NCBI RefSeq assembly: GCF_000429265.1
Contig: NZ_AUBN01000011.1
Coordinates: 97,356 to 161,355, forward strand
Origin: Actinomyces gerencseriae DSM 6844
GTDB taxonomy: Bacteria; Actinomycetota; Actinomycetes; Actinomycetales; Actinomycetaceae
Direction: 5' to 3'
Length of the DNA stretch: 64,000 nt
Part shown: one piece after another, positions 36,040-45,718 of the stretch
Layout of the letters: the number at the start of each line of letters is the position of its first letter
Numbering within the stretch: position 1 is the stretch's first letter
The notes under the pieces: model-generated
Databases searched by the model: none
What the model was told of the DNA's origin: nothing
The model's input: the letters and a program-made list of their open reading frames with translations, nothing else
Program-made: the position numbers and the translations under genes

Positions 36040-37371
36040 TCAGGCGCGCGGGAAGAACTGGCTGAGCTCGAAGGCGGTGACCTGCGCGTCGTACGACCGA
36101 TACTCACGACGCTTGTTGCGCATGAAGTACTCGAAGGCGTCCTCGCCCAGGGTGTCGGCGACCAGGTCAGAGTCGCTCATGGCCGTCACCGCCCGCTTGA
36201 GCGAGGTCGGCAGGGCGGCGATGCCCATGGCCCGACGCTCGCCCTCCGTCAGCGCCCAGACGTCGTCCTCGGTCTCCGAGGGCAGCTCGTAGCCCTCCTC
36301 GATCCCCTTCAGGCCCGCCGCCAGAATGGCGGCGTAGGCGAGGTAGGGATTGGCCGAGGAGTCGATGCCGCGATACTCCACGCGCGCGGACAGGCCCTTC
36401 CCCGGCTTGTGCATGGGCACGCGGACCAGGGCCGAGCGGTTGTTGTGTCCCCAGCACACGTAGCCGGGAGCCTCATCACCGCCCCACATGCGCTTGTAGG
36501 AGTTGACGTGCTGGTTGGTCACCGCGCAGATCTCCGAGGCGTGGAGCAGGAGCCCGGCGATGAAGGATCTGCCGGTCATCGACAACTGGTACTCCCCCGA
36601 CGGATCGTAGAAGGCGTTGCGGTCGCCCTCGAACAGGGAGAAGTGCGTGTGCATGCCGCTGCCCGGCCGACCGACGAAGGGCTTGGGCATGAAGGTCGCC
36701 AGACTCCCCTCCTGGAGAGCCACCTCCTCGACGACGGCGCGGAAGGTCATGATGTTGTCCGCCATGGACAGGGCATCGGCGAAGCGCAGGTCGATCTCGT
36801 TCTGCCCCGGGCCGCCCTCATGGTGGGAGAACTCCACGGAGATGCCCATCTGCTCGAGCATGAGGATGACCCGGCGGCGGAACTCGTGGGCCGTCCCTCC
36901 CGGGACATGGTCGAAGTACCCGGCGTGGTCGGTGGGGGTGATACGGCCGTTCGCGTCCCGATTGACCAGGTAGAACTCGATCTCGGGATGGATGTAGCAG
37001 GTGAATCCGGCGTCGGCGACACGCGCCAGCTGACGCTCCAGGACCGCCCGCGGATCGGTGCGGGCGGGTTCGCCGTCAGGGGTCAGGACGTCGCAGAACA
37101 TGCGGGCGACCCCGTCGGCGCCGTCGCGCCAGGGCAGCATCTGGAAGGTCGACGGATCCGGGGACAGCAGCATGTCCGACTCGTAGACGCGCGTGAGCCC
37201 CTCGATCGCCGAGCCGTCGAAGCCGATGCCCTCCTCGAAGGCGCCCTCCACCTCGGCCGGCGCGATGGCAACGGATTTGAGCTGCCCCAGGACGTCGGTG
37301 AACCACAGGCGGACGAAGCGGATGTCGCGCTCCTCGATCGCCCGAAGAACGTACTCCTGCTGCTTGTCCAT
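36040..37371 (-). CDS. glnA2: glutamine synthetase type I, GlnA2-like, not adenylylatable
   Basis: 443 aa GSI enzyme: 'FDGSAIEG', 'HHEGGPGQNEIDLRFADAL', 'GSGMHTHFSLFEGD', 'NRSALVRVP'. Where glnA has its modified Tyr, this protein reads 'EDDVWALTEGER', so GlnE cannot switch it. It shares an operon with glnE. In related bacteria GlnA2 is a secondary synthetase or a polyamine-related glutamylating enzyme; which applies cannot be decided here. Confidence 0.9.
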   Translation of the reverse strand: MDKQQEYVLRAIEERDIRFVRLWFTDVLGQLKSVAIAPAEVEGAFEEGIGFDGSAIEGLTRVYESDMLLSPDPSTFQMLPWRDGADGVARMFCDVLTPDGEPARTDPRAVLERQLARVADAGFTCYIHPEIEFYLVNRDANGRITPTDHAGYFDHVPGGTAHEFRRRVILMLEQMGISVEFSHHEGGPGQNEIDLRFADALSMADNIMTFRAVVEEVALQEGSLATFMPKPFVGRPGSGMHTHFSLFEGDRNAFYDPSGEYQLSMTGRSFIAGLLLHASEICAVTNQHVNSYKRMWGGDEAPGYVCWGHNNRSALVRVPMHKPGKGLSARVEYRGIDSSANPYLAYAAILAAGLKGIEEGYELPSETEDDVWALTEGERRAMGIAALPTSLKRAVTAMSDSDLVADTLGEDAFEYFMRNKRREYRSYDAQVTAFELSQFFPRA

Positions 37372-37530
37372 GGTGCCTCCTGCGCGGTGATGCCGGACGG
37401 TGCCATCCGCCCTCCGATCAGAGCCTACAGAGGCGAATGAGCCGGAAGGATCTCACACGCCCCGAGAGAGTGGCCGCGGGGCCCGACTCGTTCGAGGCGT
37501 GGCCGTGCGAACCGGCATAGGCTTCGGGCC

Positions 37531-38379
37531 ATGACTACTCCCGAGTCCCCCTACGGGTCCTCCGCCGCCGAGAACGTCGCCGGCGGCGGACCGGTCCGGC
37601 TCCCCCACCTGCTCGCGGCGAAGGCCGAAGGCACCAGGCTCACGATGATCACGGCCTATGACGGCCTGACCGCGGCGATCTTCGACGAGGCCGGGATGGA
37701 CATGATCCTCGTCGGCGACTCCATCGGCAATGTCATGCTCGGTCACGGATCGACCCTGCCCGTCTCCCTGGACGAGATGGTGGTGGCCACGCGCAGCGTC
37801 TGCCGCGCGGCCAGGCGGGCCCTCGTCATCGCCGACCTGCCCTTCGGCACCTACGAGGCGGGCCCCGAGCAGGCGCTGAGCAGCGCCGTCGGGCTGATCA
37901 AGGCGGGAGCCAACGCCGTCAAGCTCGAGGGCGGGCGACCGCGCGCGAACGCGATCCGAGCCCTAACCGAGGCCGGGATCCCCGTCATGGGGCACCTCGG
38001 CTTCACTCCTCAGTCCGTCAACGCGCTGGGCGGCTTCCGCGTCCAGGGTCGCGGCGAGGCGGGTGAGGAGCTCCTGGCCGACGCCCTGGCCATCCAGGAG
38101 GCCGGGGTCATGGCCATGGTGCTGGAGATGGTGCCGGAGCCGGTGGCCGCACGCGTCACCGAGGCCCTCGCCGTCCCCACCATCGGCATCGGCGCCGGGG
38201 CCCGCTGCGATGGACAGGTCCTCGTGTGGTCCGACATGGCCGGGATGACCGAGTGGAGGCCGCGCTTCGCCAAGCGGTTCGGACGGGTCGGCGAGGCCCT
38301 GCGCCGGGCGGCCCGCGACTACGCCGCCGAGGTTCGCGAAGGCGCCTTCCCAGCCGAGGAGCACTGGTTCGACTCCTGA
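37531..38379 (+). CDS. panB: 3-methyl-2-oxobutanoate hydroxymethyltransferase
   Basis: 282 aa. First step of pantothenate synthesis, using 5,10-methylene-THF. 'MITAYDGLTAAIFDEAGMD', 'LVGDSIGNVMLGH' (metal-binding Asp), 'GHLGFTPQSVNALGGFRVQG' and 'IGIGAG' are intact. It stands alone, divergent from glnA2. Confidence 0.94.
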   Translation: MTTPESPYGSSAAENVAGGGPVRLPHLLAAKAEGTRLTMITAYDGLTAAIFDEAGMDMILVGDSIGNVMLGHGSTLPVSLDEMVVATRSVCRAARRALVIADLPFGTYEAGPEQALSSAVGLIKAGANAVKLEGGRPRANAIRALTEAGIPVMGHLGFTPQSVNALGGFRVQGRGEAGEELLADALAIQEAGVMAMVLEMVPEPVAARVTEALAVPTIGIGAGARCDGQVLVWSDMAGMTEWRPRFAKRFGRVGEALRRAARDYAAEVREGAFPAEEHWFDS

Positions 38380-38534
38380 CCCCTCCCCGCCAGGAGCAGC
38401 AGGAGCTCCCCGCGGCCCCGGCACCCCGGAGCCGGTCCCTGGAGCCCTCGTACGACAGGGCGTGACGGAATATGACGGGCGCAACAGGGGAGGAACGGAG
38501 GCGACTCATCGCGCAGCGCTCCTATGCTGGGCGC

Positions 38535-39425
38535 ATGACCACCTCGACCTCATCCCTGGCGGACAGGGCTCCCCGCGGCACCCTCACCAAGGGCAGGCTC
38601 GGCCCCGATCGGCACGTGCCCGCCTCGATCGCCCGACCCGAGTACATGTTCCATGACGGCCCCGAGCGAGTGACCGCCTCCGACGTCAAGGATGCGGAGA
38701 CGGTCGAGAGGATCCGCCGTGCGGGTCGTGTTGCGGCCCGCGCCCTGGCCGAGGCCGCCGAGGCCATCGCCCCCGGAACCACCACCGACGAGCTCGACCG
38801 GATCGCCCACGAGTACATGTGCGACCACGGCGCCTATCCGTCCTGCCTGGGGTACATGGGCTTTCCCAAGTCGATCTGCACCTCGGTCAACGAGGTCATC
38901 TGCCACGGCATCCCGGACTCGACCGTTCTGAAGGAGGGCGATCTGATCAACCTGGACGTGACCGCCTATCTCGATGGCGTCCACGGCGACACGAACGCCA
39001 CATTCCCGGTCGGGCAGGTCGATCCCGGGACGGCCGCGCTCATCGAGCGCACGCGCACCGCCATGGAGCGCGGCATCAGCGCCGTGCGCCCCGGTCGCCA
39101 GGTCAATGTCATCGGGCGGGTGATCGAGAAGTACGCCAAGCGCTTCCAGTACGGCGTCGTGCGGGACTACACCGGTCACGGTGTGGGAGAGGCCTTCCAC
39201 TCCGGCCTCATCATCCCCCATTACGACGCCGCGCCCCGGTACGCCGACGTCATGGAGGTCGGCATGGTCTTCACCATCGAGCCCATGCTCACCCTGGGCA
39301 CGGAGGAGTGGGCGCAGTGGGACGACGGCTGGACGGTGGTGACGAAGGACCGCTCTCGAACCGCCCAGTTCGAGCACACTCTGGTGGTCACCGAGGACGG
39401 CGCCGACGTGCTCACCACGGTCTGA
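38535..39425 (+). CDS. map: methionine aminopeptidase type I
   Basis: 296 aa from the ATG at 38535. Removes initiator Met from nascent proteins. Metal ligands: Asp pair in '[19 protein letters not shown]', His in '[10 protein letters not shown]', Glu in 'TIEPMLTLG' and Glu in 'QFEHTLVV'; substrate His in 'CHGIPD'. The N-terminal 45-residue extension with '[19 protein letters not shown]' is typical of the actinobacterial long form. Confidence 0.95.
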   Translation: MTTSTSSLADRAPRGTLTKGRLGPDRHVPASIARPEYMFHDGPERVTASDVKDAETVERIRRAGRVAARALAEAAEAIAPGTTTDELDRIAHEYMCDHGAYPSCLGYMGFPKSICTSVNEVICHGIPDSTVLKEGDLINLDVTAYLDGVHGDTNATFPVGQVDPGTAALIERTRTAMERGISAVRPGRQVNVIGRVIEKYAKRFQYGVVRDYTGHGVGEAFHSGLIIPHYDAAPRYADVMEVGMVFTIEPMLTLGTEEWAQWDDGWTVVTKDRSRTAQFEHTLVVTEDGADVLTTV

Positions 39426-39647
39426 CTCGCGGTCGCGACTCACCATCCGACTCCCCGTGATGCCCCGGGCGCCCGCCCTCGGCCTCGCGCAGGCCCCGCG
39501 TAACTGCGCGGACACAACTCCCCATTATCCTCCCACGCGATATACGATCATGAATAACGGCGGCGCGTCCACCGCGTGTAGATTCTTCCCCAGGACGACG
39601 CACGTCGCACCAATGCTCCCATCATCCGACCGCCCCGGAGGTTCCTC

Positions 39648-40778
39648 ATGGCACTTCGATTCAATCCGCCGCCGAACTGGCCGGCCCCTCCGGAGGGATT
39701 CAATCCCCCCGCGGGTTGGCAGCCCGACCCCGCATGGGGACCGGCGCCGGAGGGCTGGCAGCTGTGGGTCGAGGACTCCGCACCCGGCAGCAGCGCCGGC
39801 TCGGCGCCCCAGGCATCATCAGCCGCGGACGCCGCCTGGGCTCCGACGCAGGCGGTTCCGGCCGGCTCGTCCCCCGTGGCCGATCCGACCGGGCAGTCGG
39901 CCTCCGCGCCCTCGGGGGACTACGCCGGATCGGCCGCCGGAGTCGGCGCCGACTCGGGGGCGTCCCCGTACGCGCCCGGCATGAACTACGCCCAGTCGCC
40001 GACGCCCTACCACAACCAGAGCGCCCCCGGCGGGCCGCCGCCGGGAGGACCCGGCTGGCAGCCCGCCGACATGAGTGCCCCGGGAGGGCCCGGCCCCAAG
40101 CCCGTCACCCAGCAGTGGTGGTTCTGGCTCATCATCGGCGTGCTCGTGATCGCGCTGGTCGGAGGCATTCTCGCCGCCGTCCTGTTGAACCGCGGCGGTA
40201 AGAGCGACCCCGCCCACAGTCCGGTGCCCGCGCCCTCCATCACCGGAGCGCCCGGCCCGGGTCCGACCTCGGGCCCGACCACGCCCTCGGCCAGTGATCC
40301 GGGCATGTCGGAGAAGAACCCGCTCGAGGCGGACAGCTCCATCACTTTCAAAGCAGACGCCTACAGCCTGGGCGACCCGAACTCGTCGGTCGATGTCGCC
40401 CTCGGAGTCGTCGAATGGGACGCGACCCAGAAGGTCAAGGATCAGGTCGACAACCCCTACACGTGGAAGAGGCTGGACCCCGGCGACGGTTCCGTCTACG
40501 TCCGCGTGCCGGTGAGCGTCACCTACCACGGTACGGGGCAGTACGAGGATTACGGCCTGAAGATCGACTACGTCGAGAACGGCAACACGACCTCCTCCAC
40601 CTCCCTCTACAGTGTCAAGGACGAGTTCTCCGAGCAGGACATGCCCCGCGACGGGGGCACGGCCAAGGGCTACATCACCTTCCTCCTGACGAAGGAGCAG
40701 GCGCAGGCGAAGAACGGCGTGTTCGCCGTCAAGGGCTTCTCCGGCAACCAGGAGACCTACATCAAGCCGAGGTCATGA
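39648..40778 (+). CDS. hypothetical single-pass membrane protein with Trp/Pro-rich leader
   Basis: 376 aa. The first 40 residues carry the 'NWPAPPEGFNPPAGWQPDP' type of repeats common in actinobacterial membrane proteins; a Gly/Ser/Pro-rich stretch follows, then one transmembrane helix near residues 160-185 and an extracytoplasmic domain of about 170 residues ('SITFKADAYSLGDPNSS', 'EDYGLKIDYVENG'), reminiscent of DUF4352-like beta-sandwich domains. GGAGG before ATG. A 222-bp upstream gap contains AT-rich promoter-like sequence (39520-39560). Confidence 0.7.
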   Translation: MALRFNPPPNWPAPPEGFNPPAGWQPDPAWGPAPEGWQLWVEDSAPGSSAGSAPQASSAADAAWAPTQAVPAGSSPVADPTGQSASAPSGDYAGSAAGVGADSGASPYAPGMNYAQSPTPYHNQSAPGGPPPGGPGWQPADMSAPGGPGPKPVTQQWWFWLIIGVLVIALVGGILAAVLLNRGGKSDPAHSPVPAPSITGAPGPGPTSGPTTPSASDPGMSEKNPLEADSSITFKADAYSLGDPNSSVDVALGVVEWDATQKVKDQVDNPYTWKRLDPGDGSVYVRVPVSVTYHGTGQYEDYGLKIDYVENGNTTSSTSLYSVKDEFSEQDMPRDGGTAKGYITFLLTKEQAQAKNGVFAVKGFSGNQETYIKPRS

Positions 40779-40836
40779 CCCGGCGATCGATCGGCTGAGG
40801 TCACCACCGACCGATCGAGCGCCGATCGATGAGAGT

Positions 40837-40878
40837 GGGGGTGCCCGTCACCGGACCGGTCCGGTGACGGGCACCCCC
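40837..40878. terminator. long perfect palindrome, bidirectional terminator
   Basis: 42-bp perfect palindrome (21-bp arms) starting GGGGGTGCCCGTCACC, lying between the hypothetical membrane protein gene and the 3' end of rnpB on the other strand. Strong hairpin in both directions. Confidence 0.8.
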
Positions 40879-40949
40879 ATGCGAACGACGATACGAAGCC
40901 GCGCCGGGCGGAGGAGCCGCCCGGGGCACGACACGGCCTCGGTGCGAGG

Positions 40950-41337
<388 letters not shown>

Positions 41338-41417
41338 GCAACGCACTCTATCCTCTTCCGCTCCCGACCGCCTTCCGAGCGCCCCTCTCGGCAGCGATGC
41401 CGATGAGAACCGCCGGG

Positions 41418-42149
41418 TCACTCCCCCATGCGCACGAGGATGACATCGTTCTCCTCGGCGTGGATGACCGCGTCCGGCGGTGCGGCCGCGATTCGCGCAT
41501 GCTCGGCCGGACTGACCTGGACGGCTCCCTCGACCCGGCGCCCGTGCAGGGCGACCGCTCCAAGGCCGCCGGTCGCGGCTCGAGCGGCGTCGTACTCGGC
41601 CAGCAGAGGGGCGTCGATCGTCTCGGCGAGATCGGCGCGTCGGGCACGCGTCCGCTCGATCTCCCCGTCGAGACGGGCGAACTCGGCATCACGGGCGGCG
41701 GTGAGCTCACGGCCGGCGGCACGGATCTCCTGCTCCTGGGCGGCGAGGCGATCGGCCTCCGCCTGAGCGGCCTCCAAGGCCTCCATGGCCGCGATCTGAG
41801 CGTCCTCCAGGACTCTCTGGCGGCGACCGAGCTGATCGATCTCCCCCTGAATGGCACTCAGGTCACGGGCGCCGGCAGTACCCGAGGAGAGCCGCTCCCG
41901 TAGGATCTCGGCACGGCGCACGACCTGCCCGACCTCGTCCTCCGCGCGAGTGGACTCCGCCTTGGCATCGGCGAGTACTCCGGCGGCGACGACGGCGTCG
42001 CGCCGATTGGCGCGCAAGCGCTCGACGGTGGCCTCGATCCTGCGCAGGACGGGCAGGTGGGTCCGCTCATGGGCGAGACGGGCGAGCCTGGAGTCGAGGC
42101 TCTGCAGATCGATGAGAAGACGCTGCTGGCGGAGGGGGGCGCTCGTCAC
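41418..42149 (-). CDS. coiled-coil protein of the C4 zinc-ribbon family, cysteines lost
   Basis: 243 aa. The first 170 residues are heptad-rich coiled coil ('RLRANRRDAVVAAGVLADAK', 'LEAAQAEADRLAAQEQEI'). The C-terminus aligns by pattern with the C4 zinc-ribbon domain ('VSPAEHARIAAAPPDAVIHAEEN'), but all four expected cysteines are absent ('ALHGRR' and 'HAEENDVILVR' stand where CxxC pairs belong). It is co-directional with the Nif3-like gene 65 bp upstream. Function unknown. Confidence 0.8.
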   Translation of the reverse strand: MTSAPLRQQRLLIDLQSLDSRLARLAHERTHLPVLRRIEATVERLRANRRDAVVAAGVLADAKAESTRAEDEVGQVVRRAEILRERLSSGTAGARDLSAIQGEIDQLGRRQRVLEDAQIAAMEALEAAQAEADRLAAQEQEIRAAGRELTAARDAEFARLDGEIERTRARRADLAETIDAPLLAEYDAARAATGGLGAVALHGRRVEGAVQVSPAEHARIAAAPPDAVIHAEENDVILVRMGE

Positions 42150-42214
42150 TGCTGTGGTCCTTCATTGGCTGGTCATCGGCTGGGTATCACGTTCTGGGCG
42201 ATCCGAGCGCTCGC

Positions 42215-43120
42215 TCAGGAGCCAGTGCTCAGACGCAGAGTCCACGGGTCGGTGACGACCTCGGACACGTACGCGGCGAGTCTACGTCCGCCCGCCGAGG
42301 CCGCCCGCTCCAAGCGGGCCGCGAGCGGCGGCAGTCCCACCCACTCCGTGGCCCAGTGGGTTCCGCACAGCAAGTACGGGCGGCCGGCCTCCAGGTGCTC
42401 GGAGGCGGGATGATGGCGCAGATCGGCGGTGAGGAGGACATCGGCGCCGGCTTCACGCGCGGTATCGAGCAGGGAGTCCCCGGCCCCGCCGGACACGGCG
42501 ACGGTCTCAACGGTCGCGTCGAGGTCCCCGCCGACGAGCAGTCCGGGCGCGGAGTCGGGCAGTGCAGAGGCGACGGCCACGGCCAGGTCGCGCAGCCGAG
42601 TGGGGCGCTGAAGGTCGCCGATGCGCCCGATGCCCTGAGTCGGATCATGCGGATCGGGCTCCAGCGGCACGGCGGCGAGCACTCCGACGGCGGCGGCGAG
42701 CGCAGCGGCGACGCCCCCGTGCGCGGCGTCGAGGGTCGTGTGGGCGTTGGCCAAGGCGATTCCATGACGAATGAGACGATGAACGGTCCGGCCCTTGGGG
42801 TCGGTGGCGGAGACGTGGTCGGTGCCGCGCAGGTAGAGGGGGTGGTGGGTGATGACCATATCGACGCCGCGCTCGATGGCCTCATCGACGACCGCGGTGA
42901 CCGGATCGACAGCGAGGAGCACCGAGCCGGCAGAGTCCGCCGGGTCGCCGCAGATGAGCTGATTGGAGTCCCAGGGCTCGGCGAGCTCGGGCGGGGCCGC
43001 CGCACGAAGCATGCCGACGACGTCGGCGACGGTCGGGGGCGCGTCGGAGGGCGCACCGGCGTCCTGCGGGGAGACCGGCTGGATGCCGGCGGCGGTGGGA
43101 GCGAGGTCGGCTTGGCTCAT
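42215..43120 (-). CDS. Nif3-like dinuclear metal center protein
   Basis: 301 aa. 'WDSNQLICGDP', 'VITHHPLYLRG' (metal-binding His pair) and 'NAHTTLDAAHGGV' are characteristic of the Nif3/YqfO family of hexameric metal proteins. The usual C-terminal metal-binding His/Glu region ('THWATEW') is seen near residue 265. The exact role is unknown. The start lacks a clear Shine-Dalgarno; a 35-residue leader precedes the conserved part. Confidence 0.88.
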   Translation of the reverse strand: MSQADLAPTAAGIQPVSPQDAGAPSDAPPTVADVVGMLRAAAPPELAEPWDSNQLICGDPADSAGSVLLAVDPVTAVVDEAIERGVDMVITHHPLYLRGTDHVSATDPKGRTVHRLIRHGIALANAHTTLDAAHGGVAAALAAAVGVLAAVPLEPDPHDPTQGIGRIGDLQRPTRLRDLAVAVASALPDSAPGLLVGGDLDATVETVAVSGGAGDSLLDTAREAGADVLLTADLRHHPASEHLEAGRPYLLCGTHWATEWVGLPPLAARLERAASAGGRRLAAYVSEVVTDPWTLRLSTGS

Positions 43121-43247
43121 GAGTGAAGGCTAGCCTGGTGCGCACGCGCTGGACGAGGATATAAATTAACCGATCGCTAATATCCAGGAATGAGCGAAAG
43201 ATCATGAAAGGGTAACGCGACCCATCGTTTTCTTTTACTCTGTCGTT

Positions 43248-44177
43248 ATGCCTCGAGGACTCAAGAATGCTCGAACGGACCTGCGCGCGTTCCTCACCGA
43301 GCATCGCGCGGCAGTCACCCCGACCATGGCCGGCCTGCCCGCCAAAGGTCTGCCGCGCCGCGTGCCCGGCCTCCGCCGCGACGAGATCGCCAGGCTACTG
43401 GGCGTCGCCACCGACTACTACGTGGATCTCGAGCAGGGTCTGTTGCCCACGGCGCCGGAGTCGTCGTTGCAGGATCTCATCAGCGACGTGCTCGCACTGA
43501 GTCCGAACGACCGCCATCGCTTCAATCTTCTGCTCGACGCGGCCTATCCCGACGCCGGTGCGGTGTCGCGCGAGCGGGCTCCCGCCGCTCCGTCCGAGCA
43601 ACGAACGAGCGCCGCCGAATCCGGTCGGGGGCCGGAGCGCGGCGCGGTATCCGCTCCGACCAGGCAGCTTCTCGATTCTTTCGACATGCCCGCCTACCTG
43701 CGTTCCCGGTCGCTCGATCTCGTGGCCGTCAATAGGCCGGGCCGCCTTCTGTACGCCCCCGTGCTGGAGTGGGCGGGCGCTCGGAAGAAGACGGTGAACC
43801 TGCTCGAATTCGCCTTTTTCGATCAGGAGGCGGCGCAGAGCTTCTGGCCCGATTGGGGCGATGTGATCACGCGTGCCGTCGCCGATCTGAGAGCGGCCCT
43901 CGAGGCCTACCCGAACGACCCCGAGCTCATCGGCGTCGTCGGCACGCTGAGCGCCCGCAGCCGCCTGTTCTGCCGCATGTGGATCGACCAGGACCTGCCG
44001 CCCAGCTCGTCCCAGGGAGAGGAGAGGATCTTCCACTCCCTCATCGGCGCCGTCACGATCCCCTTCCGCATGCTCGCGGAGGACGACGGTGCGCAGGTCG
44101 TCGTCTTCACGCCGTCCGCCGGCTCCCCCGCCCACGCGGCCATGCAGCGTCTGCGCGCCTGGGCGGCGGCGGGTTGA
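43248..44177 (+). CDS. XRE-family regulator with MmyB-like ligand-binding domain
   Basis: 309 aa. N-terminal helix-turn-helix of the MmyB subgroup: 'VPGLRRDEIARLLGVATDYYVDLEQG' near residue 45. The C-terminal domain shows 'RKKTVNLLEFAFFDQEAAQSF' and 'ELIGVVGTLSARSRLF', typical of the MmyB-like domain that binds a hydrophobic ligand. A central 50-residue linker is Ala/Arg/Ser rich. The 127-bp upstream region is AT-rich (43155-43245). The target is unknown; such genes usually control an adjacent oxidoreductase, but here the neighbour is an EXLDI protein. Confidence 0.87.
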   Translation: MPRGLKNARTDLRAFLTEHRAAVTPTMAGLPAKGLPRRVPGLRRDEIARLLGVATDYYVDLEQGLLPTAPESSLQDLISDVLALSPNDRHRFNLLLDAAYPDAGAVSRERAPAAPSEQRTSAAESGRGPERGAVSAPTRQLLDSFDMPAYLRSRSLDLVAVNRPGRLLYAPVLEWAGARKKTVNLLEFAFFDQEAAQSFWPDWGDVITRAVADLRAALEAYPNDPELIGVVGTLSARSRLFCRMWIDQDLPPSSSQGEERIFHSLIGAVTIPFRMLAEDDGAQVVVFTPSAGSPAHAAMQRLRAWAAAG

Positions 44178-44211
44178 GCCCGATCGGGCCCGGCCCGACC
44201 CCGTCGGCCCC

Positions 44212-44232
44212 GCGATCCGAAAGGCGGATCGC
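44212..44232 (+). terminator. terminator after the XRE regulator gene
   Basis: GCGATCCG-AAAGG-CGGATCGC: perfect 8-bp stem, 5-nt loop, 35 bp after the stop codon. Confidence 0.65.
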
Positions 44233-44285
44233 ATCCTGCACGTCGGCCTTGCGTCCCGGGCCGAGACATGCATATGTTTATGCGC

Positions 44286-44810
44286 ATGCCCAGTAAGAAC
44301 GTCTACGTCTCGGAGGCCGACCTGCCCCTGTTCGATCGCGCTGCGACACTTGCGGGCGGGATGTCGGCCGCCGTGACGGTGGGGTTGCGTCTGTACCTGG
44401 CGCAGCACGACGAACGACAGAAAGAGGACACGATGGCAACCATCGAGCTCACGGTGGACGAGGGCCCGGTTGCGGTGACGAAGCGGTTCTCGGGACGACG
44501 CCTGCTGCGCTGGAGGCAGCAGGACGGCGGTATCCGCTCGCTCACCGCTCGCGTGTACAGGACGGCCAAGGGTCAGTACGCCGTGCACCTGCGCGACGAG
44601 CCCAACTGGGACGTCCTGTCCAGCCCGGAGGACGACGACCCGGTCTGGGAGAACCCCGGGACATGGCACGGAGACTGGTGGAGCAGCGGCAAGCGGGAGC
44701 TCCGGGTCTTCGCCGCAGTCGACGACATGGAGGGGGAGCTGCCCGACGAGCTGATCGAGGCGGTCAGGAGCGTCGAGTCCCGGCCCCTCGTCGAGGACCT
44801 GGACATCTGA
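44286..44810 (+). CDS. EXLDI family protein
   Basis: 174 aa. Begins 'MPSKNVYVSEADLPLFDRA', a ribbon-helix-helix-like N-terminus, and ends with the name-giving 'VEDLDI'. The middle 'TKRFSGRRLLRWR' and 'YRTAKGQYAVHLR' also fit the family. The ATG at 44286 is preferred over one 18 bases earlier by analogy with relatives. It is preceded by TGCATATG-rich sequence that could be its promoter/operator. Function unknown; the N-terminal fold suggests DNA binding. Confidence 0.75.
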   Translation: MPSKNVYVSEADLPLFDRAATLAGGMSAAVTVGLRLYLAQHDERQKEDTMATIELTVDEGPVAVTKRFSGRRLLRWRQQDGGIRSLTARVYRTAKGQYAVHLRDEPNWDVLSSPEDDDPVWENPGTWHGDWWSSGKRELRVFAAVDDMEGELPDELIEAVRSVESRPLVEDLDI

Positions 44811-44950
44811 TCGCCTCCCGTGCGCGCCGGAGCCGCCCGACGAGCCCGAGCCCGAGAAGCGTCCGGCATAGTCCCAGCCTCCGGGATATTCTCCGGATCC
44901 GGACCATTTCCTCTTCTCGCTGAGGGCGGTGGACAGGGTGACAACAATTG

Positions 44951-45199
44951 CTATCGCCCGCACTCCCACGACGACGATCGATCTTTGGTCGAGAAGTCCA
45001 TACTTGAGAAGCCCAGAACGCACATGCCCATGGACGTCCACATGAGAGCGCCGAAGATGGCATACGAAATCCCTGGCTTCAACGTGGCGACCACGCCGAA
45101 AGTCTCCGAAGCCCGTCGGAGCCCCGTCAGGTTCCAGAGCCGGTACTCGTCCCTCCCGCCGGCGGGCAGGTATAACCGATGAGGATGAGCGTTCCCCAT
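44951..45199 (-). CDS. possible small membrane protein, unrecognised
   Basis: 82 aa on the minus strand, start taken at 'MGNAHPHRLYLPAGG'. Residues about 45-63 are hydrophobic ('ISYAIFGALMWTSMGMCVLG'). No clear ribosome binding site and codon usage is not strongly typical. It occupies an otherwise empty 420-bp gap before the tRNA gene. It could equally be noncoding. Confidence 0.25.
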   Translation of the reverse strand: MGNAHPHRLYLPAGGRDEYRLWNLTGLRRASETFGVVATLKPGISYAIFGALMWTSMGMCVLGFSSMDFSTKDRSSSWECGR

Positions 45200-45233
45200 C
45201 GTCCGGCACGAGCCCCGACCATGACACGCCTGG

Positions 45234-45259
45234 CACGAGGTTCGTATACGAACCTCGTG
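45234..45259. repeat. 26-bp perfect palindrome at the tRNA-Leu 3' end
   Basis: CACGAGGTTCGTA followed by its exact complement. It overlaps the tRNA CCA end and would form a 13-bp hairpin just downstream of the tRNA, plausibly its terminator. Half of it recurs at 54,386-54,407. Confidence 0.85.
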
Positions 45260-45342
45260 GTGCCCCCGGCGGGACTCGAACCCGCACGCCCGCAGGCAGC
45301 GACTTTTAAGGTCGCGGTGTCTACCGATTCCACCACGGAGGC
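45258..45342 (-). tRNA. tRNA-Leu (anticodon UAA), CCA encoded
   Basis: 85 nt on the minus strand. Acceptor GCCTCCG pairs with CGGGGGC and is followed by ACCA. The anticodon stem GCGAC/GTCGC encloses the loop CTTAAAA, giving UAA. Long variable arm and T-arm 'GGGTTCGAGTCCC' fit a leucine tRNA. It reads UUA, a rare codon in such GC-rich genomes; it corresponds to bldA of Streptomyces. Confidence 0.95.
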
Positions 45343-45344
45343 CG

Positions 45345-45718
45345 GCCACTCCCGATCATCGGGAGCCAGGACAACTTAACACCTTCGACATCGGCGGCCG
45401 TGACCAGTTCCGAGGGCCGTCACTCGGCCGCGATGGCCCCGCGTCGCCGGGCCGGGATCGCCGACGAGCGCCCCGAGCAGGGCCCGGTGAATCGAGCAGA
45501 TCCTCGATGCGACGGCAATCGGTGGGGGTGAAATGGTTGCGGGTGGTGGATGCGCTGCGATGTGGACGAACCGCGGGCGCTCGGGGGGTTGTCCCGTGGG
45601 CGCGAGTGTGCTTGGGTTGTGCGCGTCACAGCGCGGTGGCCGGGCGGTGCGCCGTCGAAGGACGAGCCGCTTACCGCTACCGCGCGGATCCCTGAATCAG
45701 GCCCCCGGGAGGCTCGTG
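45345..45718. other. gap without a recognisable gene
   Basis: 374 bp between the tRNA gene and the secreted-protein cassette. No supported ORF. The stretch 45,530-45,600 (GGTGGGGGTGAAATGG...) is purine-rich and may hold the cassette promoter. Confidence 0.4.
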
